Positions 9,696-18,431 of a stretch of 64,000 bases of DNA are shown in pieces. The position numbers were made by a program, and so were the translations under genes. Position 1 is the first letter of the stretch. Each line of letters opens with the position of its first letter. Origin of the DNA: Bifidobacterium catenulatum DSM 16992 = JCM 1194 = LMG 11043 (GTDB lineage: Bacteria > Actinomycetota > Actinomycetes > Actinomycetales > Bifidobacteriaceae); the NCBI RefSeq assembly GCF_001025195.1, contig NZ_AP012325.1, positions 930,001 to 994,000 of the forward strand, written 5' to 3'. Under the pieces are notes generated by a model. That model saw only the letters and a program-made list of their open reading frames with translations, was not told where the DNA came from and made no database searches.

Positions 9696-11729
9696 TCACT
9701 TCCTCTTAGTATACATCTGCGTGTTCAGCAAAGTGGCGTAACGCTGGATGACCTTCGGACGAATCACCTTCATGGAAGCGGTCATCAAACCGTTCTCCTG
9801 AGTGAATTCCTCCGGCAGAATAATGAACTTGCGTACGGATTCCGCACGGGAAACACCTTCGTTGGCCTGATCGACCCACTTCTGCACTTCGGCGCGGACG
9901 GCCGCGTTATTGGCGGCGTCTTCCATCGACATGTTACGGTCCAGACCCTTGCTTTCCAGCCATGGACGCAGGGATTCCTCGTCGAGTGTGACCAAAGCGG
10001 AAATGAACGGACGCTTGTCGCCGAGAACCAGCGCTTGGGAAATGAACTCGCAACGCTTGATGGCTTCTTCAATCGGACCAGGGGAAACGTTCTTGCCGCC
10101 CGCAGTGATGATGAGATCCTTCTTACGCCCGATAATGTACAGGAATCCATCATCATCGATACGTCCCAAATCGCCGGTACGATACCAACCATCCTCGGTG
10201 AACGAATCCTCAGAAGCCTCTTCGTTCTTGTGGTACTTCGGGAACACTGCCGTACCCTTGACCTGAATCTCCTCATCCTCGGCAATACGAAGCTCGAAAC
10301 CAGGGAAGGCGACACCAACGGAACCCTGATGATATGGCACACCAAGCGGGTTGAACGCGCACGGAGCGGTGGTTTCGGTCAAACCATAACCTTCATATAC
10401 GGGTACACCGGCGCCACGGAAGAACGCCATCAGTTCCGGATCAAGAGGAGCGCCGCCCGCCACAATCCACTGGGCACGTCCTCCGAGTACCTCACGCAGC
10501 GAAGCATAGACCATCGGATCAAACGCCATACGGCGAGCCTTGGTCAGAGCGCTGGCCTTGCCCTTCGCACTGACTTCCTTCATGTAATTCTGAGCTGCCA
10601 CAACCGCCGCAGCGAAAGCCACTCCCTTGGCACCATGTCCGGCCTTTTGCGAAGCCGCGTTGTATACCTTCTCGAGTACACGCGGAACAACGATCATAAC
10701 GGACGGTTTGGCGACCTGCAGATCGGCGATCAGCGTCTTGATACCCTGCGCGATGTAAATATGCAGCTCGCTGGCCACGCAGATGTAGTTGATGGCGCGT
10801 GCGAAGGAGTGTGCCTGAGGAAGGAACAACAGCACGTTCTTCTTCTCGTGCAGCAGCTGCGGCATGTATACCGGAAGATTCAACGCGGTGGTGCAGTAAT
10901 GCTCATGAGTCATTTCCACGCCCTTCGGTGCGGCGGTGGAACCGGAAGTGTATACGATGGAGCATAGGTCGGTTTTCTTGATGGAATCAATGCGCGCATC
11001 GAGTTCCTCGTCGCTTACGCCGGAACCATAGGCCATAATCTCGTCAAGACCGCCGTTTTCGAAGCAGATGATATGTTCCAGCGTTGGGCATTCCTTTTCG
11101 GCGCCGTCGGCTTTGGTACGCATATCGGTGGTTTCGACCACCAGCAGACGTGAATCGGAATTATTGACGATGTTGCGAATCTGCTCCGCGGAATCTGTGT
11201 CATAGATCGTGGCGAGCACGCCGCCGCACGCCATAACGGCAGCGTCGAACACATCCCACTCGTAAGAGGTGCGGCACATGAACGCCACGCCATCGCCCTT
11301 CTTCAGACCGTAATGCATCAGGCCCTTGGCGATCTGGCGAATGTCGGCAAGCACCTCATTGCCGGTTTTGGTTACCCATTCGCTATCTGATTTATAGGTG
11401 TAGAGCGGTTCGTCACCCATACGTTCTGCACGATTGGCGTAGATGTCGTAAATGGTGGTGCCCTCGTCCAGCGGCGGCTGGCCCTCGGTTTTGGTGGTCA
11501 GCAAACCGGTTTCCGGGTCAAGGAACGTGGTGGATGGGAATCCTTCGCCCCACTCGACGGTGTGTGGAAGATCGATATGACCGTCGGGGGAGATGATGTT
11601 GCTCGGATTGTTGTAGTCCGGAGTGTTACCGGAATCGTCGCTGACGGGGTGAACGAAGTCACCGCCCAGACGCAGTGCCTTCTGCGCAAGATTTGCAGCT
11701 CGCTTGTTCAAAGAGGTGATGACGGACAC
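9696..11729 (-). CDS. Long-chain acyl-CoA synthetase (AMP-forming)
   Basis: The protein has 677 residues. The adenylation signature YTSGSTAAPKGVEMTH (about 270), YGLTETT (about 460) and the hinge motif GWYRTGDLGRIDDDGFLYIIGRKKD (about 535-560) place it in the FadD15-like AMP-ligase group. It activates fatty acids with ATP and CoA. Bifidobacteria lack beta-oxidation, so incorporation of exogenous acids into lipids is the likelier use (inference). It is divergent from pntAA across a 238-bp region holding an 11-bp inverted repeat. Confidence 0.92.
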   Translation of the reverse strand: MSVITSLNKRAANLAQKALRLGGDFVHPVSDDSGNTPDYNNPSNIISPDGHIDLPHTVEWGEGFPSTTFLDPETGLLTTKTEGQPPLDEGTTIYDIYANRAERMGDEPLYTYKSDSEWVTKTGNEVLADIRQIAKGLMHYGLKKGDGVAFMCRTSYEWDVFDAAVMACGGVLATIYDTDSAEQIRNIVNNSDSRLLVVETTDMRTKADGAEKECPTLEHIICFENGGLDEIMAYGSGVSDEELDARIDSIKKTDLCSIVYTSGSTAAPKGVEMTHEHYCTTALNLPVYMPQLLHEKKNVLLFLPQAHSFARAINYICVASELHIYIAQGIKTLIADLQVAKPSVMIVVPRVLEKVYNAASQKAGHGAKGVAFAAAVVAAQNYMKEVSAKGKASALTKARRMAFDPMVYASLREVLGGRAQWIVAGGAPLDPELMAFFRGAGVPVYEGYGLTETTAPCAFNPLGVPYHQGSVGVAFPGFELRIAEDEEIQVKGTAVFPKYHKNEEASEDSFTEDGWYRTGDLGRIDDDGFLYIIGRKKDLIITAGGKNVSPGPIEEAIKRCEFISQALVLGDKRPFISALVTLDEESLRPWLESKGLDRNMSMEDAANNAAVRAEVQKWVDQANEGVSRAESVRKFIILPEEFTQENGLMTASMKVIRPKVIQRYATLLNTQMYTKRK

Positions 11730-11838
11730 GTGACTCTCCTACACATCTAAATCCAATATCTGTAGGAATGATAGACCCTTGAACGCGACACGTCACCTTA
11801 CGGTAGCGTAGGAAAAGCGTATGCGCTAATAAAGCGCT

Positions 11839-11891
11839 GCATGAAGAAATCGTCATGGAATGCCATTCAATAGGTGAACTTTTCTTCATGC
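11839..11891. promoter_or_regulatory. Inverted repeat upstream of pntAA
   Basis: GCATGAAGAAA (11839-11849) and TTTCTTCATGC (11881-11891) are exact inverse copies, separated by 31 bases, in the spacer between the divergent acyl-CoA ligase and pntAA genes. Centre-to-centre spacing of 42 bp is four helical turns, which suits a looped or doubly bound regulator. Confidence 0.5.
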
Positions 11892-11967
11892 AAAGGTGCG
11901 ACCTACGTTACACTGGTGCGCTGTATCTGTTCATTTTGATTTCTTTAACGAGGAAGAAAGGGCACCT

Positions 11968-13113
11968 ATGGCTGAAAAAGCTGAAGCCACCGTGGTCTTC
12001 GGAGTTCTTAATGAGACTTCCGAGCACGAGTCTCGCGTTGCTCTGACACCGGATATCGTAGCGAGGTTGCGCAAATCGGGTGTTAACTGCCTGATTGAAA
12101 CCGGTGCGGGAATCGCATCGCATTATGTTGATGAGGATTATATTAAGGCCGGAGCGCAGGTCGTCTCCGCTGATGAAGTGATTGCGCGTGCTGACGCGCT
12201 TGGTTTTGTCGATCGTCCGAGCGGTGCGTTGCTCGCTCGCGTCAAGCAGGGTACTTGGATTATCGGTATGCTTGGCTCGTTCACCGATGCCGGTTATATC
12301 GCTGCGATTGAGAAGGCCGGCTTGGTCGGTGTTGCCATGGAGAAGCTGCCGCGTCAGTTGAGCTCCGCTCAGTCCATGGATGAGATGACCTCCCAGAACT
12401 CCGTGATGGGTTATAAGGCCGCTATTGTGGCAGCCAACGCTTACGATTCGTTCCTGCCGATGATGACCACTGCCGCCGGCACGATCCGCCCGGCCAAGGT
12501 GCTCATTCTTGGCGCCGGTATCGCCGGCCTGCAGGCCATCGGCACCGCCAAGCGTCTTGGTGCGGTCGTCACCGCATACGACGTGCGCCCGGCCTCCAAG
12601 GGTGAAGTCGAATCCTTGGGTGCCAAGTTCCTGGATCTGGGTCTTGATTTCTCCAAGGGTCAGGGTGAGGGTGGCTATGCTCGTGCGCTGAGCGCCGAAG
12701 AGCAGACCCAGCAGCAGGCTGCCGTCGACCAGAAGGCCGCCGGTTTCGACATCGTTATCACCACCGCCAAGGTTCCTGGTCGCAAACCGCCGGTTCTGCT
12801 GACCAAGGCCGGCGTGGCAGGTCTGCACCGCGGTGCCGTGATCGTCGACTGCGCGGCAAGCGACCTCGGCGGTAACGTCGAAGGTTCCACTGTCGGTACT
12901 CAGGTTACCGAGAACGGTGTGACCATCATTGGCGCTCCGTACTTGGCAAGCGGCGTTTCCACCACCGCATCCAACCTGCTGAGCCGCAACGTGGCCGACG
13001 TGCTTGCGCATTTCGTACGTGACGGCAAGCTGGCCATCGATTTGAACGAAGAGCTTGACAGCGCCATGGTCGTGGCTGGCCGCGGCGAGGAAACCAAGAA
13101 GGAAGGGGAGTAA
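11968..13113 (+). CDS. pntAA: NAD(P) transhydrogenase subunit alpha, soluble part (PntAA)
   Basis: The protein has 381 residues from ATG 11968 (MAEKAEATVVFGVLNETSE). The in-frame start at 11896 adds an unlikely leader. This is domain I of the proton-translocating transhydrogenase and binds NAD(H). The Rossmann motif LILGAGIAGLQAIGTAKRLGA is at about 180, and the QTTKVPG-like loop reads TTAKVPGRKPP. In this three-gene form the alpha subunit is split, with the membrane part encoded next. The operon lets NADH reduce NADP+ at the expense of the proton gradient. Confidence 0.95.
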   Translation: MAEKAEATVVFGVLNETSEHESRVALTPDIVARLRKSGVNCLIETGAGIASHYVDEDYIKAGAQVVSADEVIARADALGFVDRPSGALLARVKQGTWIIGMLGSFTDAGYIAAIEKAGLVGVAMEKLPRQLSSAQSMDEMTSQNSVMGYKAAIVAANAYDSFLPMMTTAAGTIRPAKVLILGAGIAGLQAIGTAKRLGAVVTAYDVRPASKGEVESLGAKFLDLGLDFSKGQGEGGYARALSAEEQTQQQAAVDQKAAGFDIVITTAKVPGRKPPVLLTKAGVAGLHRGAVIVDCAASDLGGNVEGSTVGTQVTENGVTIIGAPYLASGVSTTASNLLSRNVADVLAHFVRDGKLAIDLNEELDSAMVVAGRGEETKKEGE

Positions 13114-13116
13114 GCA

Positions 13117-13422
13117 ATGGATATCGTTGTTGCGATCACTCTGTTCGTCCTTGCGCTGCTCATCGGTGTTGAGGTTATCGGCAAGGTGCCGGCCACCTTG
13201 CACACTCCGTTGATGTCGGGCGCGAACTCGATTCATGGCATCGTCATCGCAGGCGTCGTCATCGTCGCCGCGCATGCCACCAGCCCGCTCGCTTGGGTGT
13301 TTATCTTCCTGGCTGCAGTGCTGGGCACGATGAACGTGGTCGGCGGTTACGTCGTCACCGATCGCATGCTGGAAATGTTCAAGTCCGACAAGGGCAAGAA
13401 GAAGGAAGAGGAGGCCAAGTAA
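13117..13422 (+). CDS. pntAB: Transhydrogenase alpha subunit, membrane part (PntAB)
   Basis: The protein has 101 residues with three hydrophobic helices (about 2-24, 38-55 and 62-85) and a lysine/glutamate tail. It corresponds to the four-helix membrane half of PntA that is fused in E. coli but separate in Rhodospirillum-type enzymes. It starts three bases after pntAA and abuts pntB directly. Confidence 0.93.
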   Translation: MDIVVAITLFVLALLIGVEVIGKVPATLHTPLMSGANSIHGIVIAGVVIVAAHATSPLAWVFIFLAAVLGTMNVVGGYVVTDRMLEMFKSDKGKKKEEEAK

Positions 13423-14868
13423 ATGGGTACCATAGCTGAAATGCTGAGCACTCCGCTCGGTGTCGTCGAATGGTTTGTCTATCTGCTGGCCGCCGTGATG
13501 TTCGTTATCGGCCTGCACCTGATGAACTCTCCGAAAACCGCCCGCAAGGGTAATATGGTTTCCGCCATCGGCATGATCCTCGCCGTGGTCATGGCGTTCA
13601 TCGTGCTGTTCGCCGGTGAGATCTCCAATGGTTTCCAGCATGGCGTGGCTGTTGTGCTGCTGATCGCCGGCATCATCATCGGTGCCGTCGCCGGCGTGGT
13701 TTCCGCCAAGAAGGTCAAGATGACCGACATGCCGCAGCTGGTGTCCGTGTTCAACACCGTGGGTGGTGGCGCGGCCGCGCTTGTGGCTTTGAACGACATT
13801 CTGACTTCCGAAGGCACGCCGTCCGTCGTGGTGCTGATCACCGCCGGTTTAGGTATCATGATCGGTTCCGTCACGTTTTCCGGCTCTCTGATCGCAGCTG
13901 GCAAACTGCAGGGCATCAAGTGGGTCAAGAAGCTGAGCCTGCCGGGCAAGGGCTTCTGGAACATTCTGTTCGCCGTGCTGACCGTTGCGTCCTTTATCAT
14001 GCTGTGCGTGCAGCCGGGCCAGCGTCTGCTGTGGTCCGTGCTCACCACCGTATTCGCCCTGTGCTACGGCCTCGTGTTCGTCATCCCGATCGGCGGCGCC
14101 GATATGCCTGTGGTCATTTCCGTGCTCAACGCCTGCACTGGTACTGCAGTGGCCATGTCTGGCTTGGCCATCAACAACATCGCTCTGATCGTGGCCGGCG
14201 CACTGGTTGGCGCCGCTGGCGTGACCCTGTCCATCGCCATGTCCAAGGCTATGAACCGTCCGCTGCTGTCCGTGCTCGCAGGCGGTTTCGGCGGTGCCAA
14301 TGCCGCCGCTGGCGCTGGCGAAGGTCCGGAAGGCACCATGAAAGAAACTTCCGCCGATGATCTGGCCGTGCAGCTTGTGTACGCCGAAAAGGTCATTTTC
14401 GTGCCGGGCTTCGGCTTGGCTCAGGCCCAGGCTCAGCGCGAGCTCGCCGATCTTGGTGTGCTCCTGAAGGACCATGGCGTCGAAGTCTCCTACGCCATCC
14501 ACCCGGTGGCGGGCCGTATGCCTGGCCACATGAACGTGCTGCTCGCCGAAGCCAACGTGCCGTATGAGGAACTCGTCGACTTGGACGACATCAACCCGCA
14601 GTTCCCGCAGGCCAATGTGGCTCTTGTGGTTGGCGCCAACGACGTGACCAATCCGGCTGCACGCAAGCCAGGAACTCCAGTCTCCGGCATGCCGATCCTC
14701 GACGTCGACAAGTCCCAGAACGTGGTGGTCATGAAGCGTGGTCGCGGTACCGGTTACGCTGGTATCCAGAACGAACTGTACTTCGAAGACAACACGCAGA
14801 TGCTCTTCGGCGACGCCAAGTCCAGCCTGCAGGCCGTTATCGCGGCAGTCAAGGAGCTCATCAACTAA
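13423..14868 (+). CDS. pntB: NAD(P) transhydrogenase subunit beta (PntB)
   Basis: The protein has 481 residues. The N-terminal two thirds hold eight or nine membrane helices. The C-terminal domain III binds NADP(H), with VIFVPGFGLAQAQAQREL at about 325 and the VVMKRGRGTGYAG loop near 435. It completes the pntAA-AB-B operon and starts directly after the pntAB stop. A hairpin terminator follows at 14899. Confidence 0.96.
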   Translation: MGTIAEMLSTPLGVVEWFVYLLAAVMFVIGLHLMNSPKTARKGNMVSAIGMILAVVMAFIVLFAGEISNGFQHGVAVVLLIAGIIIGAVAGVVSAKKVKMTDMPQLVSVFNTVGGGAAALVALNDILTSEGTPSVVVLITAGLGIMIGSVTFSGSLIAAGKLQGIKWVKKLSLPGKGFWNILFAVLTVASFIMLCVQPGQRLLWSVLTTVFALCYGLVFVIPIGGADMPVVISVLNACTGTAVAMSGLAINNIALIVAGALVGAAGVTLSIAMSKAMNRPLLSVLAGGFGGANAAAGAGEGPEGTMKETSADDLAVQLVYAEKVIFVPGFGLAQAQAQRELADLGVLLKDHGVEVSYAIHPVAGRMPGHMNVLLAEANVPYEELVDLDDINPQFPQANVALVVGANDVTNPAARKPGTPVSGMPILDVDKSQNVVVMKRGRGTGYAGIQNELYFEDNTQMLFGDAKSSLQAVIAAVKELIN

Positions 14869-14898
14869 CAGCTGAAACGTTGCATTGATGCTTTCCTG

Positions 14899-14932
14899 AA
14901 AGGTCTCTTCCAGTGATGGAAGGGACCTTTTT
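14899..14932 (+). terminator. Intrinsic terminator of the pnt operon
   Basis: AAAGGTC-TCTTCCA (14899-14912) pairs with TGGAAGG-GACCTTT and is followed by a T-run. Confidence 0.85.
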
Positions 14933-14981
14933 GCATATGGTGGTTTTCGTAAGATCAGGTCTGTTGCATGCGAATTGTGAG

Positions 14982-15037
14982 TTATCCACAGTTGTTATTC
15001 GCCTGTGGATATGGGTGGAGTTTTCCACATATCCACA
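14982..15037. promoter_or_regulatory. Cluster of four DnaA-box-like 9-mers
   Basis: TTATCCACA (14982-14990) is a perfect DnaA box. Near-matches with one mismatch are ATATCCACA on the minus strand (15004-15012), TTTTCCACA (15021-15029) and ATATCCACA (15029-15037). All four lie within 56 bp of the noncoding stretch between pntB and the next gene. No dnaA, dnaN or other oriC-associated gene is nearby, so a DnaA-titration or DnaA-responsive promoter site is likelier than oriC. Confidence 0.55.
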
Positions 15038-15112
15038 GATTTCCAAGGTTCGGTGGCGCAAGATGATTTGAATATGAGACAGTAGGTGCACCCTACAACA
15101 AAGGAGTTGCAC

Positions 15113-16480
15113 ATGGCGGAAATAATCACTGGCCCGTTCCATATGGATGAACAGGGATTTTTGGCAACGATCGAAGAACTTATCGAGCGTTTTGATGGAT
15201 ACAGTTCTGGCAAATATTTTGCGGAATTGGGGAAAATCCACGATGAATACGGTGAAATCGGGCCTCTTTCGCTTTTTGACGAAAAAGTCTGTGAACTGGG
15301 GAAAGAATTATTCTGCAGCACATCATGGGTGGCGAATCTGGCGTGGGCCATGATTTCGTTCGATTATGATCTGGTTGAGCATGATGCGAATTTTCTTGAT
15401 GGATGCCGTAACATCGTGCGTAAGTACGGTATGAGCGTTTGGCTCTATGAAATGATCAATGACGCTTCGATGGCGGTGGCTTTGCAAAGGCCCAGCAGCA
15501 GAATGCCATTCCAGATTGGATTGACCTGCACCAAGGATGTGTTTCGGAGAAGCAAGAAAAAGGGCGGAAAATACGTTACTGGCAAAAAGAAGAGACTGGC
15601 CTGCATGGCTGAATATTTGCAGGAAGTATACTGGCTGGCCGCATACAGTCTGCTGCGTTGGGGTGAGGAAGAGCCGCGTGCGGCCGAGGTTGCGTTGATG
15701 GTGCTTGGATATGGCGGTATCGGCATGTGCATGCTGAGGGACGATCCGAAAGTGGTGGATTCCGGATGCGATGAAGACTTCTCCTATCGCAATCTGTGCG
15801 ACCATCTGCGCGATCTTAGAATTCAAGCCGATCTGGACTATGCTTGCAATGCCGACCTTGCCGAATCCATGTTGCTTGAATATCCGGCGTGTATGGATGC
15901 GCGGTATCTGTACGATGCGGGGAAAATCGTGGAAGCGTATCGTGTTTTGTGGAACAAGCAGACTGAATCAGCTTCGCAAATCATGGAGCGCGTTTACCAG
16001 AAGGGCGCATATCAGGTGACGAACATTTGGGAGGATCCGCTGTACCTGCATGATCTTGCCCTGTCGTTGTTGGGGGCAGTGGGCTCGCGGCCCCTTACTG
16101 AAGGGTTCCGGACCCGTGATGACAAGATGTTCCAGCAGGGAGTGGAAAGTCTGAGACGAACGACTGAATCCGTTAAAGGGATGGGGTTGGTGATGACATT
16201 GGGAGGGTATATCTGCTTCCCGGAACCGGAAAGTAGGGATGATGCGCTTTTCGCACCGCGAAAGGAGAAGAAACAATTAATGGACACCTGTAACGGGCTT
16301 AGGGATCTGTCGACAATGGTTGCGCTGTACCGCTTTCCGAGAGATGTCGAATCCCTACGTGCCACGCGTGCGCTTTTAGCTCATGACGCGAAAGAATATA
16401 TCGATCTGATGGATCCATACATGGGAAGCGTGGATGAGACGGGAGGAAACGAGGAGAGGCCGGTTTCAGTCGGCGACTGA
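15113..16480 (+). CDS. Hypothetical protein, 455 residues
   Basis: I do not recognise this protein. It starts at ATG 15113 with AAAGGAG eleven bases upstream; an in-frame ATG at 15086 lacks a ribosome site. It looks soluble and mostly helical, with several Trp/Tyr-rich helices (for example SLLRWGEEEPRAAEVALMVL), a basic stretch RRSKKKGGKYVTGKKKR near 155, and no signal peptide or convincing membrane segment. It stands alone between the pnt operon and a decayed gene, directly downstream of a DnaA-box cluster. Function is unknown. Confidence 0.75.
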   Translation: MAEIITGPFHMDEQGFLATIEELIERFDGYSSGKYFAELGKIHDEYGEIGPLSLFDEKVCELGKELFCSTSWVANLAWAMISFDYDLVEHDANFLDGCRNIVRKYGMSVWLYEMINDASMAVALQRPSSRMPFQIGLTCTKDVFRRSKKKGGKYVTGKKKRLACMAEYLQEVYWLAAYSLLRWGEEEPRAAEVALMVLGYGGIGMCMLRDDPKVVDSGCDEDFSYRNLCDHLRDLRIQADLDYACNADLAESMLLEYPACMDARYLYDAGKIVEAYRVLWNKQTESASQIMERVYQKGAYQVTNIWEDPLYLHDLALSLLGAVGSRPLTEGFRTRDDKMFQQGVESLRRTTESVKGMGLVMTLGGYICFPEPESRDDALFAPRKEKKQLMDTCNGLRDLSTMVALYRFPRDVESLRATRALLAHDAKEYIDLMDPYMGSVDETGGNEERPVSVGD

Positions 16481-16516
16481 TCGGCCTCTTAGATTGCGAA
16501 CGTCAAAGCGTATGTA

Positions 16517-17009
16517 TCATGGTTGCGCCGAGATTGAATGGAGGAACGTTCTGATGAGCTCTGTCTCTTCAATCTCGGTGCATGCTATGCCGTATTGCTC
16601 CAACAATTCGCGAAATGCTTTCACGTATCTATCTGTGGTGAACTTCTGTGTGGATGTCAGTCAGAATTTCTCGTTTACGCAATTCACTTCCACCAGCATG
16701 GGCGTCGGATCCGCATAGGTGTAGCAATTTTGGATATGCCGTGCCAAAGAACCCCGATCGAACATTCCTGTATAACAGATGTCAACCGTTGAACGTCGCA
16801 TGCTGATAACTTGTCTGCACATCTGTTTCTGGGCTTTCCAGATTCGGCAGGCTCTCAAGATAGTGATTCAGCCAAGTGGCTCCGGCCAGCTTGGGAATCA
16901 GTGTTTCAATATCGCACTCGTCTATCTGTTCATGGGATATTTTCATCTTGGTCCGGCAGATGTGGCTCTTGGCGCAATTTAGTGTTGATTTGCCTCGGCT
17001 TCGATACAT
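16517..17009 (-). pseudogene. Decayed gene, family not recognised
   Basis: The minus strand carries a protein-like sequence broken at least twice. One frame runs from 17009 (MKISHEQIDECDIETLI) to a stop at 16782. The sense then continues in a second frame (DICYTGMFDRGSLARHIQN) to an in-frame TGA at 16661, after which the same frame reads on as KFTTDRYVKAFRELLEQYG to 16517. Two lesions in about 490 bases argue for a dead gene. No confident family assignment is possible. Confidence 0.45.
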
Positions 17010-17074
17010 GGATGAAACGCCGCGGACCGCTGAACCAAGCAGTCAAATGACCGCTGCTCGTTCGTCACCCTGCC

Positions 17075-18358
17075 TTACTTGGAAATCGTATCGTCAAGGT
17101 GCGTAAACAGTGGGTGAGCCAGCCATGCCAAGGGTAGTGATGCCAGTGCTGAGATCAGTAGAATAAGCCAAACCGTGCAATGTGCGTGCAGCCATCCGTA
17201 AAGCATTTGCCCGAGTGGCTGGGCGCATATCGTCAACGATGAAATAATGGCCATGACCTTGCCGGTAAACGCGGTTGGCGTCCTCATCTGAATAGATGGC
17301 ACGAGAATGAGGTTCAAGAAATCAACGGAGATTATGACTACCGCAGTGCAGAATACCAGCATGATGAGCTTGGTTTGCGTTGAACATGGAAGCAGGAAAG
17401 CGATGGCCGGCGGAAGCAGCATAAGACTTTCCACGAACAACAACGAAGGGGCGTTTTGTGATTTCAAACGGTTGGCGAAACATCCAGCAATGAATGTTCC
17501 CGCTATGCCGGCAATGCCGATAATGCCATCGCATAGACCATATGTCGCCGCATCGTAGCCTAACGTAGTTCGAATAATGTAAGGAAAGCTTACTGAACTG
17601 AATCCAGTCAGTATCAGATTAATCCATGTGCAAACACCGGCTAATCGTGCTACGGTCGGCTCCTTGCGAAGCAGGAAAGCGGTCGCCGAATGCATATCGC
17701 CAATAATGACGCCGAGCAGGCAGATGCCGGTATCATCTTGATTCGATAGGGGCTTCGCGAGTCTGATGAAGCATTCAACCATGGCTGCCGACATAAGACA
17801 TGCTGCGGTGATGAGCATCATCGGTCGAATGCCAACCAGCCCGTACATCACGCCGCCTAGGAAACTCGGGAGTAATTGGCTGAGCTGCTGCACTTGATTG
17901 ATGATGGCCGTGCCTCGGCGAAGGTCAGTGGAGGACTCTCTTCCGATGATTTGTGGCAGTGCGGATTGTACGACGGGAGTTTCCATCGCATCGAGTACAG
18001 CCAACACTACCTGCATGATGGCGATGACGAGAATGTTGAATCCGGATAGTGCGAAAAACACAGTCGCGAGCAGTGTGACGATTCCTGAGATGATATCGAG
18101 CGCCACCATCATGGCACGTTTGCTTATTCGGTCGGCCATGATACCTCCGAATGGGCTGATAAGTATGGTCGGAATGACGGATATGGTCAGCACGGTGGCG
18201 AAGGTCGTGGATGATGCGGTTTCGTCCAGCACCCACATGGACATGGCAAATCGGAGCATGGTATTGCCGAACAAGGAAATGCCTTGACCGAGTACAAGCA
18301 GGATGAAGTTTGCAGAGCGCAAGCTGGATTGGAGCGTCGTTTCTGACGAGTTTTTCAT
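17075..18358 (-). CDS. MFS transporter (MFS_3-like efflux permease)
   Basis: The protein has 427 residues starting at 18358 (MKNSSETTLQ) behind AAGGAA. The open frame extends to 18490, but that part is the promoter/operator. There are twelve predicted hydrophobic segments; the first loop shows FGGIMADRISKRAMM, the MFS signature between helices 2 and 3. It resembles macrolide- or drug-efflux permeases. A 17-bp palindrome ATACCG-N5-CGGTAT (18372-18388) sits directly upstream and matches one in front of the neighbouring tetR gene, so the regulator probably represses both. Confidence 0.88.
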   Translation of the reverse strand: MKNSSETTLQSSLRSANFILLVLGQGISLFGNTMLRFAMSMWVLDETASSTTFATVLTISVIPTILISPFGGIMADRISKRAMMVALDIISGIVTLLATVFFALSGFNILVIAIMQVVLAVLDAMETPVVQSALPQIIGRESSTDLRRGTAIINQVQQLSQLLPSFLGGVMYGLVGIRPMMLITAACLMSAAMVECFIRLAKPLSNQDDTGICLLGVIIGDMHSATAFLLRKEPTVARLAGVCTWINLILTGFSSVSFPYIIRTTLGYDAATYGLCDGIIGIAGIAGTFIAGCFANRLKSQNAPSLLFVESLMLLPPAIAFLLPCSTQTKLIMLVFCTAVVIISVDFLNLILVPSIQMRTPTAFTGKVMAIISSLTICAQPLGQMLYGWLHAHCTVWLILLISALASLPLAWLAHPLFTHLDDTISK

Positions 18359-18371
18359 GTCATTCCTTTCG

Positions 18372-18388
18372 ATACCGACTGACGGTAT
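18372..18388. promoter_or_regulatory. TetR-type operator upstream of the MFS gene
   Basis: ATACCG ACTGA CGGTAT is a perfect 6+6 bp inverted repeat with a five-base centre, 14 bp upstream of the MFS start. It has the same arms and spacing as the site at 19133-19149. Confidence 0.75.
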
Positions 18389-18431
18389 GAAAAAACGGTA
18401 CAAATAAAGATAGATTGACATTGCCGAGCTT

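Noticed and set aside
11908-13641. 577-residue frame opposite the pnt genes
   Set aside because: Shadow of GC-biased codons in pntAA and pntAB; composition is His/Gly/Asp-rich and no domain is visible.
14982-15037. Chromosomal origin (oriC)
   Set aside because: DnaA boxes are present, but no dnaA, dnaN, recF, rpmH or parAB genes and no extended AT-rich unwinding region are nearby.
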